Shown one piece after another: positions 10,041 to 19,212 of a stretch of DNA of 64,000 nt (within the stretch, counting starts at the first letter, position 1; every line of letters starts with the position of its first letter). A program made the position numbers and the translations under genes. The DNA lies in the NCBI RefSeq assembly GCF_030409795.1, contig NZ_JAUFQN010000019.1:930001-994000 (forward strand), in the 5' to 3' direction. This stretch comes from Flavobacterium paronense. Lineage in GTDB: Bacteria; Bacteroidota; Bacteroidia; Flavobacteriales; Flavobacteriaceae. Below the pieces are notes generated by a model, which worked only from the letters and a program-made list of their open reading frames with translations, had not been told where the DNA came from and ran no database searches.

Positions 10041-10048
10041 TTATGTAT

Positions 10049-10825
10049 TTATTTTTTGGCAGTTGCTTCTTCATAGCGTTCGGAAACTTTTTTCCAATTG
10101 ATAATTTTGAAGAAGTTGTCGATGTACCTTTTTCGTTTATATTGATAATCTAAATAGTAAGCATGCTCCCAAACATCCAAGTTTAAAAGAGGTGTACCGG
10201 AAACGATTTGCTTAGGCATCAAGGGATTGTCCTGATTTGGTGTACTGGTTACTTGTAACTTACCAGTTTTATCAACAACTAACCAAGCCCAGCCGGAACC
10301 AAATTGCTTATCGGCTGCATCAGAAAATTGTGTTTTAAATACTTCAAATGAACCAAAATCTCTAGTAATAAGTGATGCTAATGTATCTTTAGGTTGCCCT
10401 CCAGATTTTGGAGACATTCCTTCCCAAAACAAGCCGTGATTATAATAGCCACCAGCATTATTTTTTAAATCGGCATTGGTACCATCACATTTTTTCAAGA
10501 TATCTTCAATACTTAAGTCTATTAATGTTGGATCCTCAGCAACTAATTTATTAAGATTGTTAGTGTAGGTCAAGTAATGTTTGGAATAATGCATTTCCAT
10601 AGTAAGTATATCAATACTTGGTGAAAGCGCATTGTATTCATAAGGCAATTTTACTAATGAAAATTGTCCATCAATAGCACTTACGTCGTCAGGTTGCCCA
10701 ATAGTGATTTTTTCTTCGGCTGATGGTAATGGAACTTCAACCACTTCTGTAAGCTTTTTTCTTTTGCAGGAAGGTAAAAGCAGTGAAAGTGAAAAGCATA
10801 AAACAATTGAAAAAATCTTCTTCAT
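10049..10825 (-). CDS. Lipoprotein superoxide dismutase (Fe/Mn family)
   Basis: I choose the start at 10825 (MKKIFSIVLCFSLSLLLPSC); an ATG 24 nt upstream exists but would overlap the preceding gene. The first 20 residues form a lipoprotein signal with lipobox LPSC, followed by a charged linker of about 40 residues and a full Fe/Mn superoxide dismutase: LPYEYNALSPSID with MHYSKHYLTY (His ligand), GGYYNHGLFW (His ligand), GSGWAWLVVD, and LLNLDVWEHAYYLDY (Asp and His ligands). It disproportionates superoxide; the lipobox predicts a membrane-anchored extracytoplasmic form. Metal choice cannot be read from the sequence. Last gene of a lipid-related minus-strand run, 4 nt after the acyl-CoA-binding protein gene. 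Confidence 0.9.
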   Translation of the reverse strand: MKKIFSIVLCFSLSLLLPSCKRKKLTEVVEVPLPSAEEKITIGQPDDVSAIDGQFSLVKLPYEYNALSPSIDILTMEMHYSKHYLTYTNNLNKLVAEDPTLIDLSIEDILKKCDGTNADLKNNAGGYYNHGLFWEGMSPKSGGQPKDTLASLITRDFGSFEVFKTQFSDAADKQFGSGWAWLVVDKTGKLQVTSTPNQDNPLMPKQIVSGTPLLNLDVWEHAYYLDYQYKRKRYIDNFFKIINWKKVSERYEEATAKK

Positions 10826-10829
10826 AAAC

Positions 10830-11105
10830 CTACTTTTTACTATTTGCAATTTCGTGTATTGCTTCTGTGTATAATTCTTTTGCCTCGTCGATGGATAAAT
10901 GGCTTATTTGCATCCAAGCATTAGTTTTAAAGGCATTTCTCAAATCAAAATCGTTGGCTTGATTGTAATTGATAGTTCCAAAAGTGGCTTGCTTATAATA
11001 GGCATACAATCGCAATTGCACATCTTGTGGAAGTTCAGATTGTGACATTTTTGAAGCGATTTCTACTGCTTCTTGAAATCGAATATCTAATTCTTTTTCA
11101 TCCAT
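10830..11105 (-). CDS. Acyl-CoA-binding protein (ACBP family)
   Basis: 91 residues, the usual ACBP length. The family signature appears as LRLYAYYKQATFGTIN (ligand-binding Tyr and Lys) followed by FKTNAWMQISHLSIDEAKELYTEAI. ACBP is a four-helix cytosolic protein that binds long-chain acyl-CoA; it is common in eukaryotes and found in only some bacteria. Here it sits directly after psd (5-nt gap) and cdsA, suggesting it buffers or delivers acyl-CoA for phospholipid synthesis. No signal peptide. Identification is firm; the physiological role in bacteria is inference. Confidence 0.9.
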   Translation of the reverse strand: MDEKELDIRFQEAVEIASKMSQSELPQDVQLRLYAYYKQATFGTINYNQANDFDLRNAFKTNAWMQISHLSIDEAKELYTEAIHEIANSKK

Positions 11106-11110
11106 TTACA

Positions 11111-11764
11111 TTATTCTTTTGACGTAATCACGGTTTGGTTTCCAACAGCATTTTGCTGAAGTTTCACTTCTATTTTGGTTCCTAATGGGAAAAACATATC
11201 GACTCTTGAACCAAATTTAATAAAACCGGCATCATCACCTTGACGAACTTGCATTCCTTCTTCGGCATAGTTTACAATTCTACGTGCCAAAGCACCAGCA
11301 ATTTGACGGTATAAAATTTCGCCAAAAACTCTGTTTTCAATAACAACGGTTGTTCTTTCATTTTCGGTACTCGCTTTTGGATGCCAAGCTACTAGATATT
11401 TTCCCGGATGGTATTTACTATATTTTACTTTTCCACTAATGGCATAACGAGTGACATGCACATTTATAGGCGACATAAAAATAGAAACCTGTAGCCGTTT
11501 GTCTTTAAAATATTCATCTTCAAATACTTCTTCGATAACAACTACTTTTCCGTCAACAGGAGCAAGAACAACTTTGTCGTTTGCTTCAATTCTTCTGTTT
11601 GGATTTCTGAAAAATTGTAAAATCAGTATTAGAAAAGCTAATGCTGTAATTTGAATGGTTTTTTCTAACCATAATATAGAAATTAACTTTGGTGCAAACA
11701 GCGTAATGATTACAGTTACTGTTGTTGCTATTAAAATAATTTTTCCGCCTTCTTTATGAAACAT
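11111..11764 (-). CDS. psd: Phosphatidylserine decarboxylase (proenzyme)
   Basis: 217 residues from the ATG at 11764 (MFHKEGG); a longer frame adds 10 codons but would intrude further into cdsA. Two hydrophobic segments near the N-terminus (about 8-45) anchor it in the membrane. The conserved FMSPINVHVTR region and the C-terminal FIKFGSRVDMFFP motif are typical of the short bacterial PSD class; self-cleavage between Gly185 and Ser186 would generate the pyruvoyl cofactor. It makes phosphatidylethanolamine from phosphatidylserine. Its start overlaps the end of cdsA by 11 nt, an operon arrangement that links CDP-diacylglycerol supply with PE formation. Confidence 0.93.
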   Translation of the reverse strand: MFHKEGGKIILIATTVTVIITLFAPKLISILWLEKTIQITALAFLILILQFFRNPNRRIEANDKVVLAPVDGKVVVIEEVFEDEYFKDKRLQVSIFMSPINVHVTRYAISGKVKYSKYHPGKYLVAWHPKASTENERTTVVIENRVFGEILYRQIAGALARRIVNYAEEGMQVRQGDDAGFIKFGSRVDMFFPLGTKIEVKLQQNAVGNQTVITSKE

Positions 11765-12578
11765 AATACAAGATTTGATAAAACAAGTAAACAAATGGTG
11801 CTACAAATATAATACTATCTAAGCGATCTAGAATACCACCATGACCGGGCATTATTTTTCCGCTGTCTTTTATACCTGCGATTCTTTTAAATTTTGATTC
11901 GATTAAGTCACCTAAAGTACTGAATATGCTAATGATTATGGCGCTTATTGTCCAAATAATCATTGAAGTATAAAGGTAATTTGGTTTGGGTTGAAAATAA
12001 AATTTCGAAATTAAAATTCCGGCAATTACTGAAAATACTATGCCACCAATAAATCCTTCGATGGTTTTTTTTGGAGATATTCTTTCGATCAGTTTGTGTT
12101 TTCCAATTGATTTTCCAACGATATACGCAAAAGTATCATTCGTCCAAATCAGAATAAAAATGCTTATTATTATTTTTGGTCTGTAGATGTTATAGGAAAA
12201 CGGAATCTTTGTGATTATGATGAATGGAAGAATTACGTAACCAATGGTGTAAACGTATTTTGAAAGCGTGTCAAATTTTTCTTTTTTTGAATTGAAAAGA
12301 AGCAGTAAGCATTTTATCGAAACAAACAGTGTGGCTACTAAAAGCAAGACATCGTTCGTTTGATTAGTTTTAAATTGGGTTGCTAAACAATAGGCTGAAG
12401 TACCAAAGAGAATTGGTGCTATTTTGTTTAAATGAACTAATTGGCAAAATTCATAAACGGCAATTACCATAAAAATACCGAATAGTAAATAAAAACTATT
12501 GACTGAATACGAAGTAGCAATTATAAGCAGTGCAACATAAACTAAACCAGAAAATGACCTCTTTAGCGATTCGTTCAT
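11754..12578 (-). CDS. cdsA: Phosphatidate cytidylyltransferase (CDP-diglyceride synthase)
   Basis: 274 residues with about eight hydrophobic segments and the C-terminal CdsA signature SKFKRIAGIKDSGKIMPGHG continuing to GILDRLDS, including the K-D and H-G-G...D-R-x-D residues that bind metal and CTP. The enzyme makes CDP-diacylglycerol in the inner membrane, the branch point of phospholipid synthesis. It is preceded by the LUD protein gene at a 1-nt gap and followed by psd with an 11-nt overlap. Confidence 0.95.
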   Translation of the reverse strand: MNESLKRSFSGLVYVALLIIATSYSVNSFYLLFGIFMVIAVYEFCQLVHLNKIAPILFGTSAYCLATQFKTNQTNDVLLLVATLFVSIKCLLLLFNSKKEKFDTLSKYVYTIGYVILPFIIITKIPFSYNIYRPKIIISIFILIWTNDTFAYIVGKSIGKHKLIERISPKKTIEGFIGGIVFSVIAGILISKFYFQPKPNYLYTSMIIWTISAIIISIFSTLGDLIESKFKRIAGIKDSGKIMPGHGGILDRLDSIIFVAPFVYLFYQILYYVS

Positions 12579-12579
12579 T

Positions 12580-13185
12580 TTATAAATCTTCTAGAAGCAA
12601 AAGATACAAGTTTTTTGCAGTGCTTCCATATTGAAGAAAGTCTTCATCTTTAGCTTTCTCAAAATATTTTATAGTGGTAATATTTGTTGGATAATCTTTA
12701 TCGTATTTTTTCTTTATCACACGAAGACCATCGCTTTTTGCTTCTAAAATTTGACTTGTGGTAGCTAATATAATGATGTTGCTTGGCAAATCATTTGGTT
12801 TATTTTGCTTGATTTGATTGGAGGAAAAAAGCACAGAACCTTCATCGGCAATCAAGTTTTCGCAACTGGCAAATAAAAATTTTGGATTCGATGGTTTATC
12901 GTAATGAAGTTTGTTTTCGTCCAACATGCTAAAAAGTTTGGGCTCATAACACAAGGCTTCACATTCAAACCAATCATTTTCTTCTAAAATATTCAGAAAT
13001 TGATCTTTTACTTCGTTTAAGTTTTCACAATATAAAAACTTGCCTCCGTTTTTTTTGAAGTTATAAGTGAACTTTTCATCTACAGGAAGTAATGAAAAGC
13101 TTGAAGGAGTATTGTTAAATTCGCTTTGACTTTCTTCGTCAGAGGCATCACTACCGGAGCCAAAAATTTTTCTGAAAAGACTCAT
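12580..13185 (-). CDS. LUD-domain protein (LutC/YkgG-like)
   Basis: 201 residues. The segment FASCENLIADEGSVLFSSNQ and the later LPSNIIILATTSQIL resemble the LUD domain of lactate-utilisation proteins LutB/LutC, in which a conserved acidic and Thr/Gly-rich loop lies in a Rossmann-like fold. There is no iron-sulfur ferredoxin part and no lutA or lutB partner nearby, so a lactate role is not supported by context. It heads the run LUD-cdsA-psd-ACBP-SOD after the ftsH terminator; family members are commonly found next to ftsH in Flavobacteria. Function unknown. Confidence 0.75.
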   Translation of the reverse strand: MSLFRKIFGSGSDASDEESQSEFNNTPSSFSLLPVDEKFTYNFKKNGGKFLYCENLNEVKDQFLNILEENDWFECEALCYEPKLFSMLDENKLHYDKPSNPKFLFASCENLIADEGSVLFSSNQIKQNKPNDLPSNIIILATTSQILEAKSDGLRVIKKKYDKDYPTNITTIKYFEKAKDEDFLQYGSTAKNLYLLLLEDL

Positions 13186-13225
13186 GCTTGTTTTGGTATA
13201 ATCTAGATTGAAAATTGAAATCCTC

Positions 13226-13233
13226 CAAAGATA
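13226..13233 (-). promoter_or_regulatory. Candidate -7 box for the LUD-cdsA-psd-ACBP-SOD operon
   Basis: On the minus strand this reads TATCTTTG, a full match to TAnnTTTG, 41 bp before the LUD gene start and directly downstream of the ftsH terminator. No TTTG at the preferred spacing was found, as that position falls in the terminator loop. Confidence 0.4.
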
Positions 13234-13235
13234 AA

Positions 13236-13274
13236 AAAATCTTAATTCAAAAGTAAGTTTTGAATTAAGATTTT
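13236..13274 (-). terminator. Intrinsic terminator of ftsH
   Basis: A perfect 17-bp stem (13236-13252 with 13258-13274; core TCTTAATTCAAAA) with a 5-nt loop, followed on the minus strand by a T run. It separates the rsfS-ftsH transcript from the downstream lipid operon. Confidence 0.85.
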
Positions 13275-13300
13275 AAAAAAATGTTAAAAACGGAATTGGT

Positions 13301-15223
13301 TTAAACTATATCGGTTTCTTCTGCCGGTATATTAAAAGGTCTTTTTCCGAAAATTGTTTCTAAATCGTCTTTGAAAATAACTTCTTTTTCAATTAAGATG
13401 GCAGCAAGCTGCTCTAGTTTTTCTTTATTTTCTTCTAAGATTTTTATAGCTCTTTGATATTCATTTTCAATCAGCGCTGAAATTTCTTTATCAATTGTCA
13501 TAGCGGTATCTTCAGAATAAGGTTTTGAAAAACTATATTCACTTTGCCCAGTAGAATCGTAGTAAGTGATGTTACCTAACTTTTCGTTCAGACCATAAAT
13601 GGTAACCATTGCGCGAGCTTGTTTGGTTACTTTTTCCAAATCACTCAAAGCACCTGTTGAAATTTTATTAAAGACAACTTTCTCTGCAGCTCTTCCGCCC
13701 ATAGTAGCGCACATTTCATCAAGCATTTGCTCTGGACGAACAATTAATCTTTCTTCTGGTAAATACCATGCAGCACCTAAACTTTGTCCTCTTGGAACAA
13801 TAGTAACTTTTATTAAAGGAGCAGCATGTTCCAGCATCCAACTTACGGTTGCGTGTCCTGCTTCATGAACGGCAATAGCATGTTTCTCTTCTGTGGTTAC
13901 AATTTTATTTTTCTTTTCTAATCCACCAACAATTCGGTCAACGGCATCTAAAAAGTCTTGCTTGTCAACCGCAGTTTTATTATTTCTTGCTGCAATCAAT
14001 GCCGCTTCATTACACACATTAGCGATATCTGCACCCGAAAAACCTGGTGTTTGTTTGGCAAGAAATTCAGTATCTAAACCTTCTACTTTTTTTAGCGGAG
14101 CTAAATGCACTTCAAAAATTTCTTTTCTTTCTCTGATGTCTGGTAGATCAACATAAATTTGTCTGTCAAAACGCCCTGCTCGCATCAAAGCTTTGTCTAA
14201 AACATCGGCTCTGTTTGTTGCAGCTATTACTATTACGTGTGTGTTTGTGCCAAAACCATCCATTTCGGTTAGTAATTGGTTTAATGTATTTTCGCGTTCA
14301 TCATTGCCACCAGACATGTTGTTTTTTCCTCTGGCTCTTCCAACAGCGTCAATTTCATCAATGAAAATTATAGATGGGGCTTTATCTTTGGCTTGTTTGA
14401 ATAAATCTCTAACACGAGAAGCTCCAACCCCCACAAACATTTCAACAAAATCGGAACCCGATAAAGAGAAGAAAGGAACTTTAGCTTCACCAGCAACGGC
14501 TTTAGCTAATAATGTTTTTCCTGTTCCCGGAGGACCAACTAGGAGCGCACCTTTTGGAATTTTACCCCCCAAAACAGTATACTTTTCTGGAGTTTTAAGA
14601 AATTCTACAATTTCCTGTATTTCTTCTTTAGCACCTTCTAATCCGGCAACGTCTTTAAATGTTGTTTTAACTTCTGTTTTTTCATCAAAAAGTTTGGCCC
14701 TTGATTTTCCGATGTTGAAGATTTGTCCACCGCCACCGCCACCAGCTCCACCAGACATTCTTCGCATGATTAATACCCAAAGACCAATGATTATTATGAA
14801 AGGTAATAATGTAATTAAAAGTTCAGACCAATTGCTTTTAGCTTTAAAATCGTAATCTTTTATCTTTCCTTCTTGAGCTGCTTTTTCAATATTATTTTGA
14901 AAGCTTTGATCGTTTCCGATATCGAAAGAGTAGTGTGGACCTTTGTTTGCATTGCCCAACATATCTTTGGCAACTTTAGCATTTGACTTGTCTTTTAATG
15001 CTTCTTTGGTCAAGTAAGCTTCACCTTCCGTTTTATTGTAGATGATTACTTTTTCAATTTGCCCTTTGTTTAAATAGTCATTAAATTTAGAGTAGGATAT
15101 TTTAGTAGTTTCCTGAAAACCAGAACTGCCAAAGTAATTAAGTGCAATAAATCCAATAATTACTATTACGTAAATTAACCACGGACTTATTTTGAAATTA
15201 TTAGATTTTTTTTCGTTAGCCAT
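13301..15223 (-). CDS. ftsH: ATP-dependent zinc metalloprotease FtsH
   Basis: 640 residues. Membrane segments at about 13-32 and 135-155 enclose a periplasmic region; then an AAA ATPase domain with Walker A GPPGTGKT, Walker [16 protein letters not shown] and the second region of homology ([20 protein letters not shown]), and an M41 protease domain with HEAGH at residues 453-457 binding zinc. FtsH degrades misassembled membrane proteins and short-lived regulators. A glycine run follows the second membrane segment. It lies 16 nt after rsfS and ends at a strong terminator, so rsfS-ftsH form a two-gene unit. Confidence 0.97.
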   Translation of the reverse strand: MANEKKSNNFKISPWLIYVIVIIGFIALNYFGSSGFQETTKISYSKFNDYLNKGQIEKVIIYNKTEGEAYLTKEALKDKSNAKVAKDMLGNANKGPHYSFDIGNDQSFQNNIEKAAQEGKIKDYDFKAKSNWSELLITLLPFIIIIGLWVLIMRRMSGGAGGGGGGQIFNIGKSRAKLFDEKTEVKTTFKDVAGLEGAKEEIQEIVEFLKTPEKYTVLGGKIPKGALLVGPPGTGKTLLAKAVAGEAKVPFFSLSGSDFVEMFVGVGASRVRDLFKQAKDKAPSIIFIDEIDAVGRARGKNNMSGGNDERENTLNQLLTEMDGFGTNTHVIVIAATNRADVLDKALMRAGRFDRQIYVDLPDIRERKEIFEVHLAPLKKVEGLDTEFLAKQTPGFSGADIANVCNEAALIAARNNKTAVDKQDFLDAVDRIVGGLEKKNKIVTTEEKHAIAVHEAGHATVSWMLEHAAPLIKVTIVPRGQSLGAAWYLPEERLIVRPEQMLDEMCATMGGRAAEKVVFNKISTGALSDLEKVTKQARAMVTIYGLNEKLGNITYYDSTGQSEYSFSKPYSEDTAMTIDKEISALIENEYQRAIKILEENKEKLEQLAAILIEKEVIFKDDLETIFGKRPFNIPAEETDIV

Positions 15224-15239
15224 TTTTTATGAACTATTT

Positions 15240-15611
15240 TTAATATTTATTTTGAATGGTAGTTATTTTAGCATCGCCCCAAAGGCCTTCTATGTTGTAG
15301 AATTCACGAATTTGTTTTTGGAAAACATGAACAACAATATTGACATAATCCATTAATACCCATTCGGCATTATCTGTTCCTTCAACATGCCATGGTTTAT
15401 CTTTCAATTCTTTAGAGACTAATTTTTGGATTGAGTTAACTATTGCGTTAACTTGTGTATTTGAACTACCATTACAGATTATAAAGTAATCACAAACTGC
15501 TGTATCTATGGCTCTTAAATCTAGGATGTCAATGTCATTTCCCTTTACTTCTTCTATACCTTTTATGATGTTCGCCAAAAGAACATCTGTGTTAACCGTT
15601 TTCTTCGTCAT
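15240..15611 (-). CDS. rsfS: Ribosomal silencing factor RsfS
   Basis: 123 residues, typical length. The Iojap/RsfS signature is present: DILDLRAIDTAVCDYFIICN, then KPWHVEGTDNAEWVLMDYVN and IVVHVFQKQIREFYNIEGLW. RsfS binds ribosomal protein uL14 and blocks subunit joining when nutrients are short. It is divergent from birA and probably transcribed from a TACATTTG box at 15639-15632, and is followed by ftsH. Confidence 0.95.
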   Translation of the reverse strand: MTKKTVNTDVLLANIIKGIEEVKGNDIDILDLRAIDTAVCDYFIICNGSSNTQVNAIVNSIQKLVSKELKDKPWHVEGTDNAEWVLMDYVNIVVHVFQKQIREFYNIEGLWGDAKITTIQNKY

Positions 15612-15631
15612 TTATATTTATGTATGTTTTG

Positions 15632-15661
15632 CAAATGTATTACTTTTTGTGTTTATTTTTG
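15632..15661. promoter_or_regulatory. Divergent rsfS and birA promoter elements
   Basis: On the minus strand TACATTTG (15639-15632) matches TAnnTTTG and lies about 20 bp from the rsfS start. On the plus strand TATTTTTG (15654-15661) matches the same consensus before birA, with a TTTG at 15628-15631 spaced 22 bp away. The two promoters are therefore interleaved within 30 bp. Confidence 0.5.
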
Positions 15662-15703
15662 CTCAACAAAAGTTTAAAATTCGTTAATATTCACCATTAA
15701 GTC

Positions 15704-16432
15704 ATGCCGTTAATCAAACTCGATGCCATAGATTCTACGAATAACTTTTTGAAGCAATTGTTTAAAGACTCTATAGTTGAAGATTATACAATTGTCATTG
15801 CAAATGAGCAGACAAATGGCAAAGGACAAATGGGCGCAAGTTGGGTATCTGAAAAAGGTAAAAACTTAACTATGAGTATTTTGATTAAAAATATCCAACT
15901 TGAAAATCAAAACATATACGACTTTAATATTGCGGTTGCACTTGCTGTAATAAAAGTTTTAAAAAATATTCAAATACACAATGTTGTCATAAAATGGCCC
16001 AACGACATTATGGCAGATTCTAAAAAAGTGGCAGGAATACTTATTGAAAATATTTTAAAAGCAGACGGGAGTTTTACAGCAATTGTTGGTATTGGACTAA
16101 ATTTAAACCAAACTAATTTTGAAGATCTTCCTTTAGCGAGTTCCTTGAAGAACATTACAGGTAAAACTTATGAACAAGAAGCAATAGCTCTGCTTTTGAA
16201 AGATTCTTTGAAAGTAACTGCAGTAACTTTAAATGAATGTTCCGATTTGCTTTGGCAAGAATATCATGAAAATTTATTTAAAAAGGATTATCCGTGTCCC
16301 TTTGAAGACAAAATGGGAAATCGTTTTATGGGTATTATTAAAAAAGTTACTCGTGATGGTAAACTTGAACTTATATTGGAAGATGACAGTGCAATACATT
16401 TTGAAGTTAAAGAAATAAAAATGCTTCATTAA
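15704..16432 (+). CDS. birA: Biotin-[acetyl-CoA-carboxylase] ligase (catalytic domain only)
   Basis: 242 residues. Motifs: DSTNNFLKQL at the N-terminus, GKGQMGASWVSEKGKNLTMS (biotin/ATP loop) and IKWPNDIMADSKKVAGILIE (the KWPND motif with the catalytic lysine). It activates biotin to biotinyl-AMP and attaches it to the carrier protein of acetyl-CoA carboxylase. There is no N-terminal winged helix, so unlike E. coli BirA it cannot be a DNA-binding repressor. The C-terminal domain is short but present. Confidence 0.93.
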   Translation: MPLIKLDAIDSTNNFLKQLFKDSIVEDYTIVIANEQTNGKGQMGASWVSEKGKNLTMSILIKNIQLENQNIYDFNIAVALAVIKVLKNIQIHNVVIKWPNDIMADSKKVAGILIENILKADGSFTAIVGIGLNLNQTNFEDLPLASSLKNITGKTYEQEAIALLLKDSLKVTAVTLNECSDLLWQEYHENLFKKDYPCPFEDKMGNRFMGIIKKVTRDGKLELILEDDSAIHFEVKEIKMLH

Positions 16433-16507
16433 CACACTGTAAAAAATCTTTTTTTCAAATAATGAAAATAAGCCGAAATACATTAGCATTGATAATTTGA
16501 TTTTAAT

Positions 16508-16515
16508 TATTTTTG
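16508..16515 (+). promoter_or_regulatory. Candidate -7 box for sucC
   Basis: TATTTTTG matches TAnnTTTG 53 bp before the sucC start. A suitable -33 TTTG is not present at the best spacing, only ATTG 16 bp upstream. Confidence 0.35.
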
Positions 16516-16568
16516 TGCAACAAATTGCTGAATGACTTTTGGCATTTCACCTAAACAAACTCATAACA

Positions 16569-17762
16569 ATGAACATACACGAATATCAAGGAAAAGAAAT
16601 TTTAGCAAGTTATGGCGTTCGCATTCAACGAGGCATTGTTGCTAATAGTCCGGTTGAAGCTGTGGCTGCTGCAAAACAATTAACATCAGAAACTGGAACC
16701 AGTTGGTATGTTATTAAAGCTCAAATTCATGCTGGAGGGAGAGGAAAAGGTGGTGGAGTGAAACTAGCAAAAAATTTGCAACAAGTAGAAGAACTATCAG
16801 AACAAATTATCGGGATGATGTTGAAAACGCCTCAAACTCCGGCAGAAGGGAAAAGAGTCCACAAGGTTTTGATAGCTGAGGATGTTTATTATCCAGGTGA
16901 AAGTGAAACAAAAGAGTTTTACATGTCTGTACTTTTAAATAGAGCAAAAGCCAGAAATATGATTATGTATTCTACCGAAGGCGGAATGGATATTGAAGAA
17001 GTTGCCGAACACACACCGCATTTAATTTTCACGGAAGAAATCGACCCTTCTGTTGGATTGCAGGGTTTTCAGGCACGTAGAATTGCATTTAATCTTGGAC
17101 TTTCCGGAAATGCTTTCAAAGAAATGGTAAAGTTTGTTGATTCTTTATACAATGCTTATGTTGGTTCTGATGCTTCGATGTTTGAAATTAATCCGGTTTT
17201 AAAAACTTCGGATAATAAAATTATGGCTGTTGATGCAAAAGTTAATATCGATGATAATGCGTTGTACCGTCAACCAAAATATGCTGATATGCGTGATATT
17301 CGAGAAGAAAATCCGATTGAAGTAGAAGCTAAAGAAGCCGGATTAAATTATGTTGATTTAGATGGAACAGTGGGTTGTATGGTTAATGGTGCCGGGCTTG
17401 CAATGGCAACTATGGATTTAATTAAATACGCAGGTTATGAACCAGCTAACTTTTTGGATGTAGGTGGAACAGCTGATGCAAAACGTGTGGAATTAGCTTT
17501 TAGAATAATCTTAAAAGATCCAAATGTAAAAGCAATTTTGATTAATATTTTTGGTGGAATCGTTCGTTGTGACCGAGTAGCACAAGGTGTTGTTGATGCA
17601 TATAAAAACATGGGTGATGCTATAAAAGTGCCAATCATTGTGCGTCTTCAAGGAACCAATGCTGAAATAGCCAAAGAATTAATCGATAATTCCGGAATGC
17701 CAATTTTATCTGCAGTTCAATTTCAAGAAGCAGCTGACCAAGTGAAGGTAGCTTTATCATAA
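16569..17762 (+). CDS. sucC: Succinate-CoA ligase (ADP-forming) subunit beta
   Basis: I take the start at 16569 (MNIHEYQGKEILASYGV), which is the universal SucC N-terminus; an upstream in-frame ATG adds ten unrelated codons. 397 residues: an ATP-grasp domain with AGGRGKGGGVKLAKN, ALFEINP-type motif (here SMFEINPVLKTSD, metal and nucleotide), and a C-terminal CoA-ligase domain with LDVGGTADAKRVELAFRIIL and NIFGGIVRCDRVAQGVV. It forms the beta subunit of the TCA-cycle enzyme interconverting succinyl-CoA and succinate. sucD is not adjacent. A terminator follows at once. Confidence 0.96.
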   Translation: MNIHEYQGKEILASYGVRIQRGIVANSPVEAVAAAKQLTSETGTSWYVIKAQIHAGGRGKGGGVKLAKNLQQVEELSEQIIGMMLKTPQTPAEGKRVHKVLIAEDVYYPGESETKEFYMSVLLNRAKARNMIMYSTEGGMDIEEVAEHTPHLIFTEEIDPSVGLQGFQARRIAFNLGLSGNAFKEMVKFVDSLYNAYVGSDASMFEINPVLKTSDNKIMAVDAKVNIDDNALYRQPKYADMRDIREENPIEVEAKEAGLNYVDLDGTVGCMVNGAGLAMATMDLIKYAGYEPANFLDVGGTADAKRVELAFRIILKDPNVKAILINIFGGIVRCDRVAQGVVDAYKNMGDAIKVPIIVRLQGTNAEIAKELIDNSGMPILSAVQFQEAADQVKVALS

Positions 17763-17784
17763 ATACATAAATAGATATTGAATT

Positions 17785-17812
17785 AAAATCCTGAGTGAAA
17801 GCTTGGGATTTT
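17785..17812 (+). terminator. Intrinsic terminator of sucC
   Basis: An 11-bp stem AAAATCCTGAG/CTTGGGATTTT (two G-T pairs) with loop TGAAAG, followed by more T residues. Confidence 0.75.
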
Positions 17813-17850
17813 TTATTATTTTTCGACACAATTTCATCAATATAAAATAA

Positions 17851-19212
17851 ATGAAAACAATTAATTTTTCAATGAAAAGAGTAAACATCATCATCATTTT
17901 AATTTCAACGTTAATGATGTTGGTTGTTCTTAATTTACCATTCAAAGCAAAACCTTTTGGAGACGACACGTTTCATGTAGAAGCTAAAAATATGGCACGT
18001 TACATAAAAGGTGATGTTAGTTATGATAAAGTCACCGTGACTAAAGCGCCTGGACCAATTATTTTTTATTCAATTCCGTATCTTATTGCACCGTCAACGG
18101 CTACGGATAATCAGCTTTGGGTTTATGCAACCTTATTTACTTTTTTTATTGTTACGATTAGTTTGCTGCTTATTTTTAAAATCGGAACTTCTTTGTTTTC
18201 TAAAGAAGTCGGGCTTTTAGCAGTAGTACTCTTTTTTATTTTTCCAATTCATTGTTATTATTCGCTTGGAATTTTAGCTGAAGTTCCAGCTTTTTTTTCT
18301 TTAACGGTTGCTCTTTACGGCTGGACTATCGCTTTCCAGAATCCGAATAAAAAAGCAGGTTGGATTTTATTGATTTTTGGCCTGTGGTTTCTGATTTTGA
18401 ATAGACCAAATACGTTGCTGATTCTTGGTTTAGGATTTTTGATAATAGGGTATTCCTTTTTCAAGAGAAAAGAATTTTTTAAGACCTATGGAAAAAAATT
18501 AGTATTAACTTTTTTTGCTGTAGGTTTTTTGGGTATGGGAACTTTGCAATTAGCTAAAGTTATCACTGGAACTAAATCGGGGGAAAATCAAGAGGGATTA
18601 TTCTATTATGTAGCTCATATTGGACGGTTTCAGTTTAGAGAAGAACCTACCGATTTTCGTTTCTGGGATAATGATAATAGAGCCGATAGCAAAGATTATC
18701 AAAATTGGGGAATAAGCGGTACTGAGCTTGGAGTAATTATAGATAAAACACACAAACCTTCTAATCAAGTTTATAAAGAATTTTTGATTAATGATGCGAT
18801 TGAACATCCATTTTGGTTTACACGACAATTTTTTGTAAAATGCTTTTACGGTCATGTTTATTTTATTAATAGTGTTCAGCCAAAAGATTTTCACCTCGGA
18901 CCAGTTAGAGGAATTGCCGCTTATTGGTTCGTCATGCTGATTATAAATTGCGTTAATTTATTACTCATTTTTGGTGCTTTTGTCTTTTTATTCAAAGAAA
19001 AAAATCTCATAAACTATTGGCCATTTTGGGCAGTTATCGTCAGTTTGTTAATTTTTCATGGACTCACTTACATGGAACCTCGTTATATGTTTCCTTCAAG
19101 AGTAGCATTATATATAATGAGCGCCGCAGGTTTATACAGCATAAAATGGATTCAAAATAAAGTCAACTTTATTGCTAAATTTGTTTTTCCAATTAATACG
19201 CCAACTAACTAA
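17851..19212 (+). CDS. Membrane glycosyltransferase, GT-C fold (family 39/ArnT-like)
   Basis: 453 residues with about ten hydrophobic spans. After the first span (about 11-28) comes a periplasmic loop with the acidic pair in KPFGDDTFHVEA and a VTKAPGPIIFYSIPYL segment, the arrangement seen in polyprenyl-phosphate-sugar-dependent (GT39/GT83-like) transferases. Such enzymes move a sugar from a lipid carrier to a protein or glycan on the outer face of the inner membrane. The last codon overlaps the start of a polyprenyl-phosphate glycosyltransferase gene (TAATG), which fits: the neighbour would make the lipid-linked donor. Exact substrate unknown. Confidence 0.75.
   Translation: MKTINFSMKRVNIIIILISTLMMLVVLNLPFKAKPFGDDTFHVEAKNMARYIKGDVSYDKVTVTKAPGPIIFYSIPYLIAPSTATDNQLWVYATLFTFFIVTISLLLIFKIGTSLFSKEVGLLAVVLFFIFPIHCYYSLGILAEVPAFFSLTVALYGWTIAFQNPNKKAGWILLIFGLWFLILNRPNTLLILGLGFLIIGYSFFKRKEFFKTYGKKLVLTFFAVGFLGMGTLQLAKVITGTKSGENQEGLFYYVAHIGRFQFREEPTDFRFWDNDNRADSKDYQNWGISGTELGVIIDKTHKPSNQVYKEFLINDAIEHPFWFTRQFFVKCFYGHVYFINSVQPKDFHLGPVRGIAAYWFVMLIINCVNLLLIFGAFVFLFKEKNLINYWPFWAVIVSLLIFHGLTYMEPRYMFPSRVALYIMSAAGLYSIKWIQNKVNFIAKFVFPINTPTN

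Noticed and set aside
12580..13185. Lactate-utilisation role for the LUD protein
   Set aside because: lutA and lutB partners are absent and the neighbours are ftsH and lipid genes.
14193..14855. 220-codon plus-strand frame opposite ftsH
   Set aside because: It is a shadow of the highly conserved FtsH coding frame; the translation has no recognisable feature and no promoter or RBS support.
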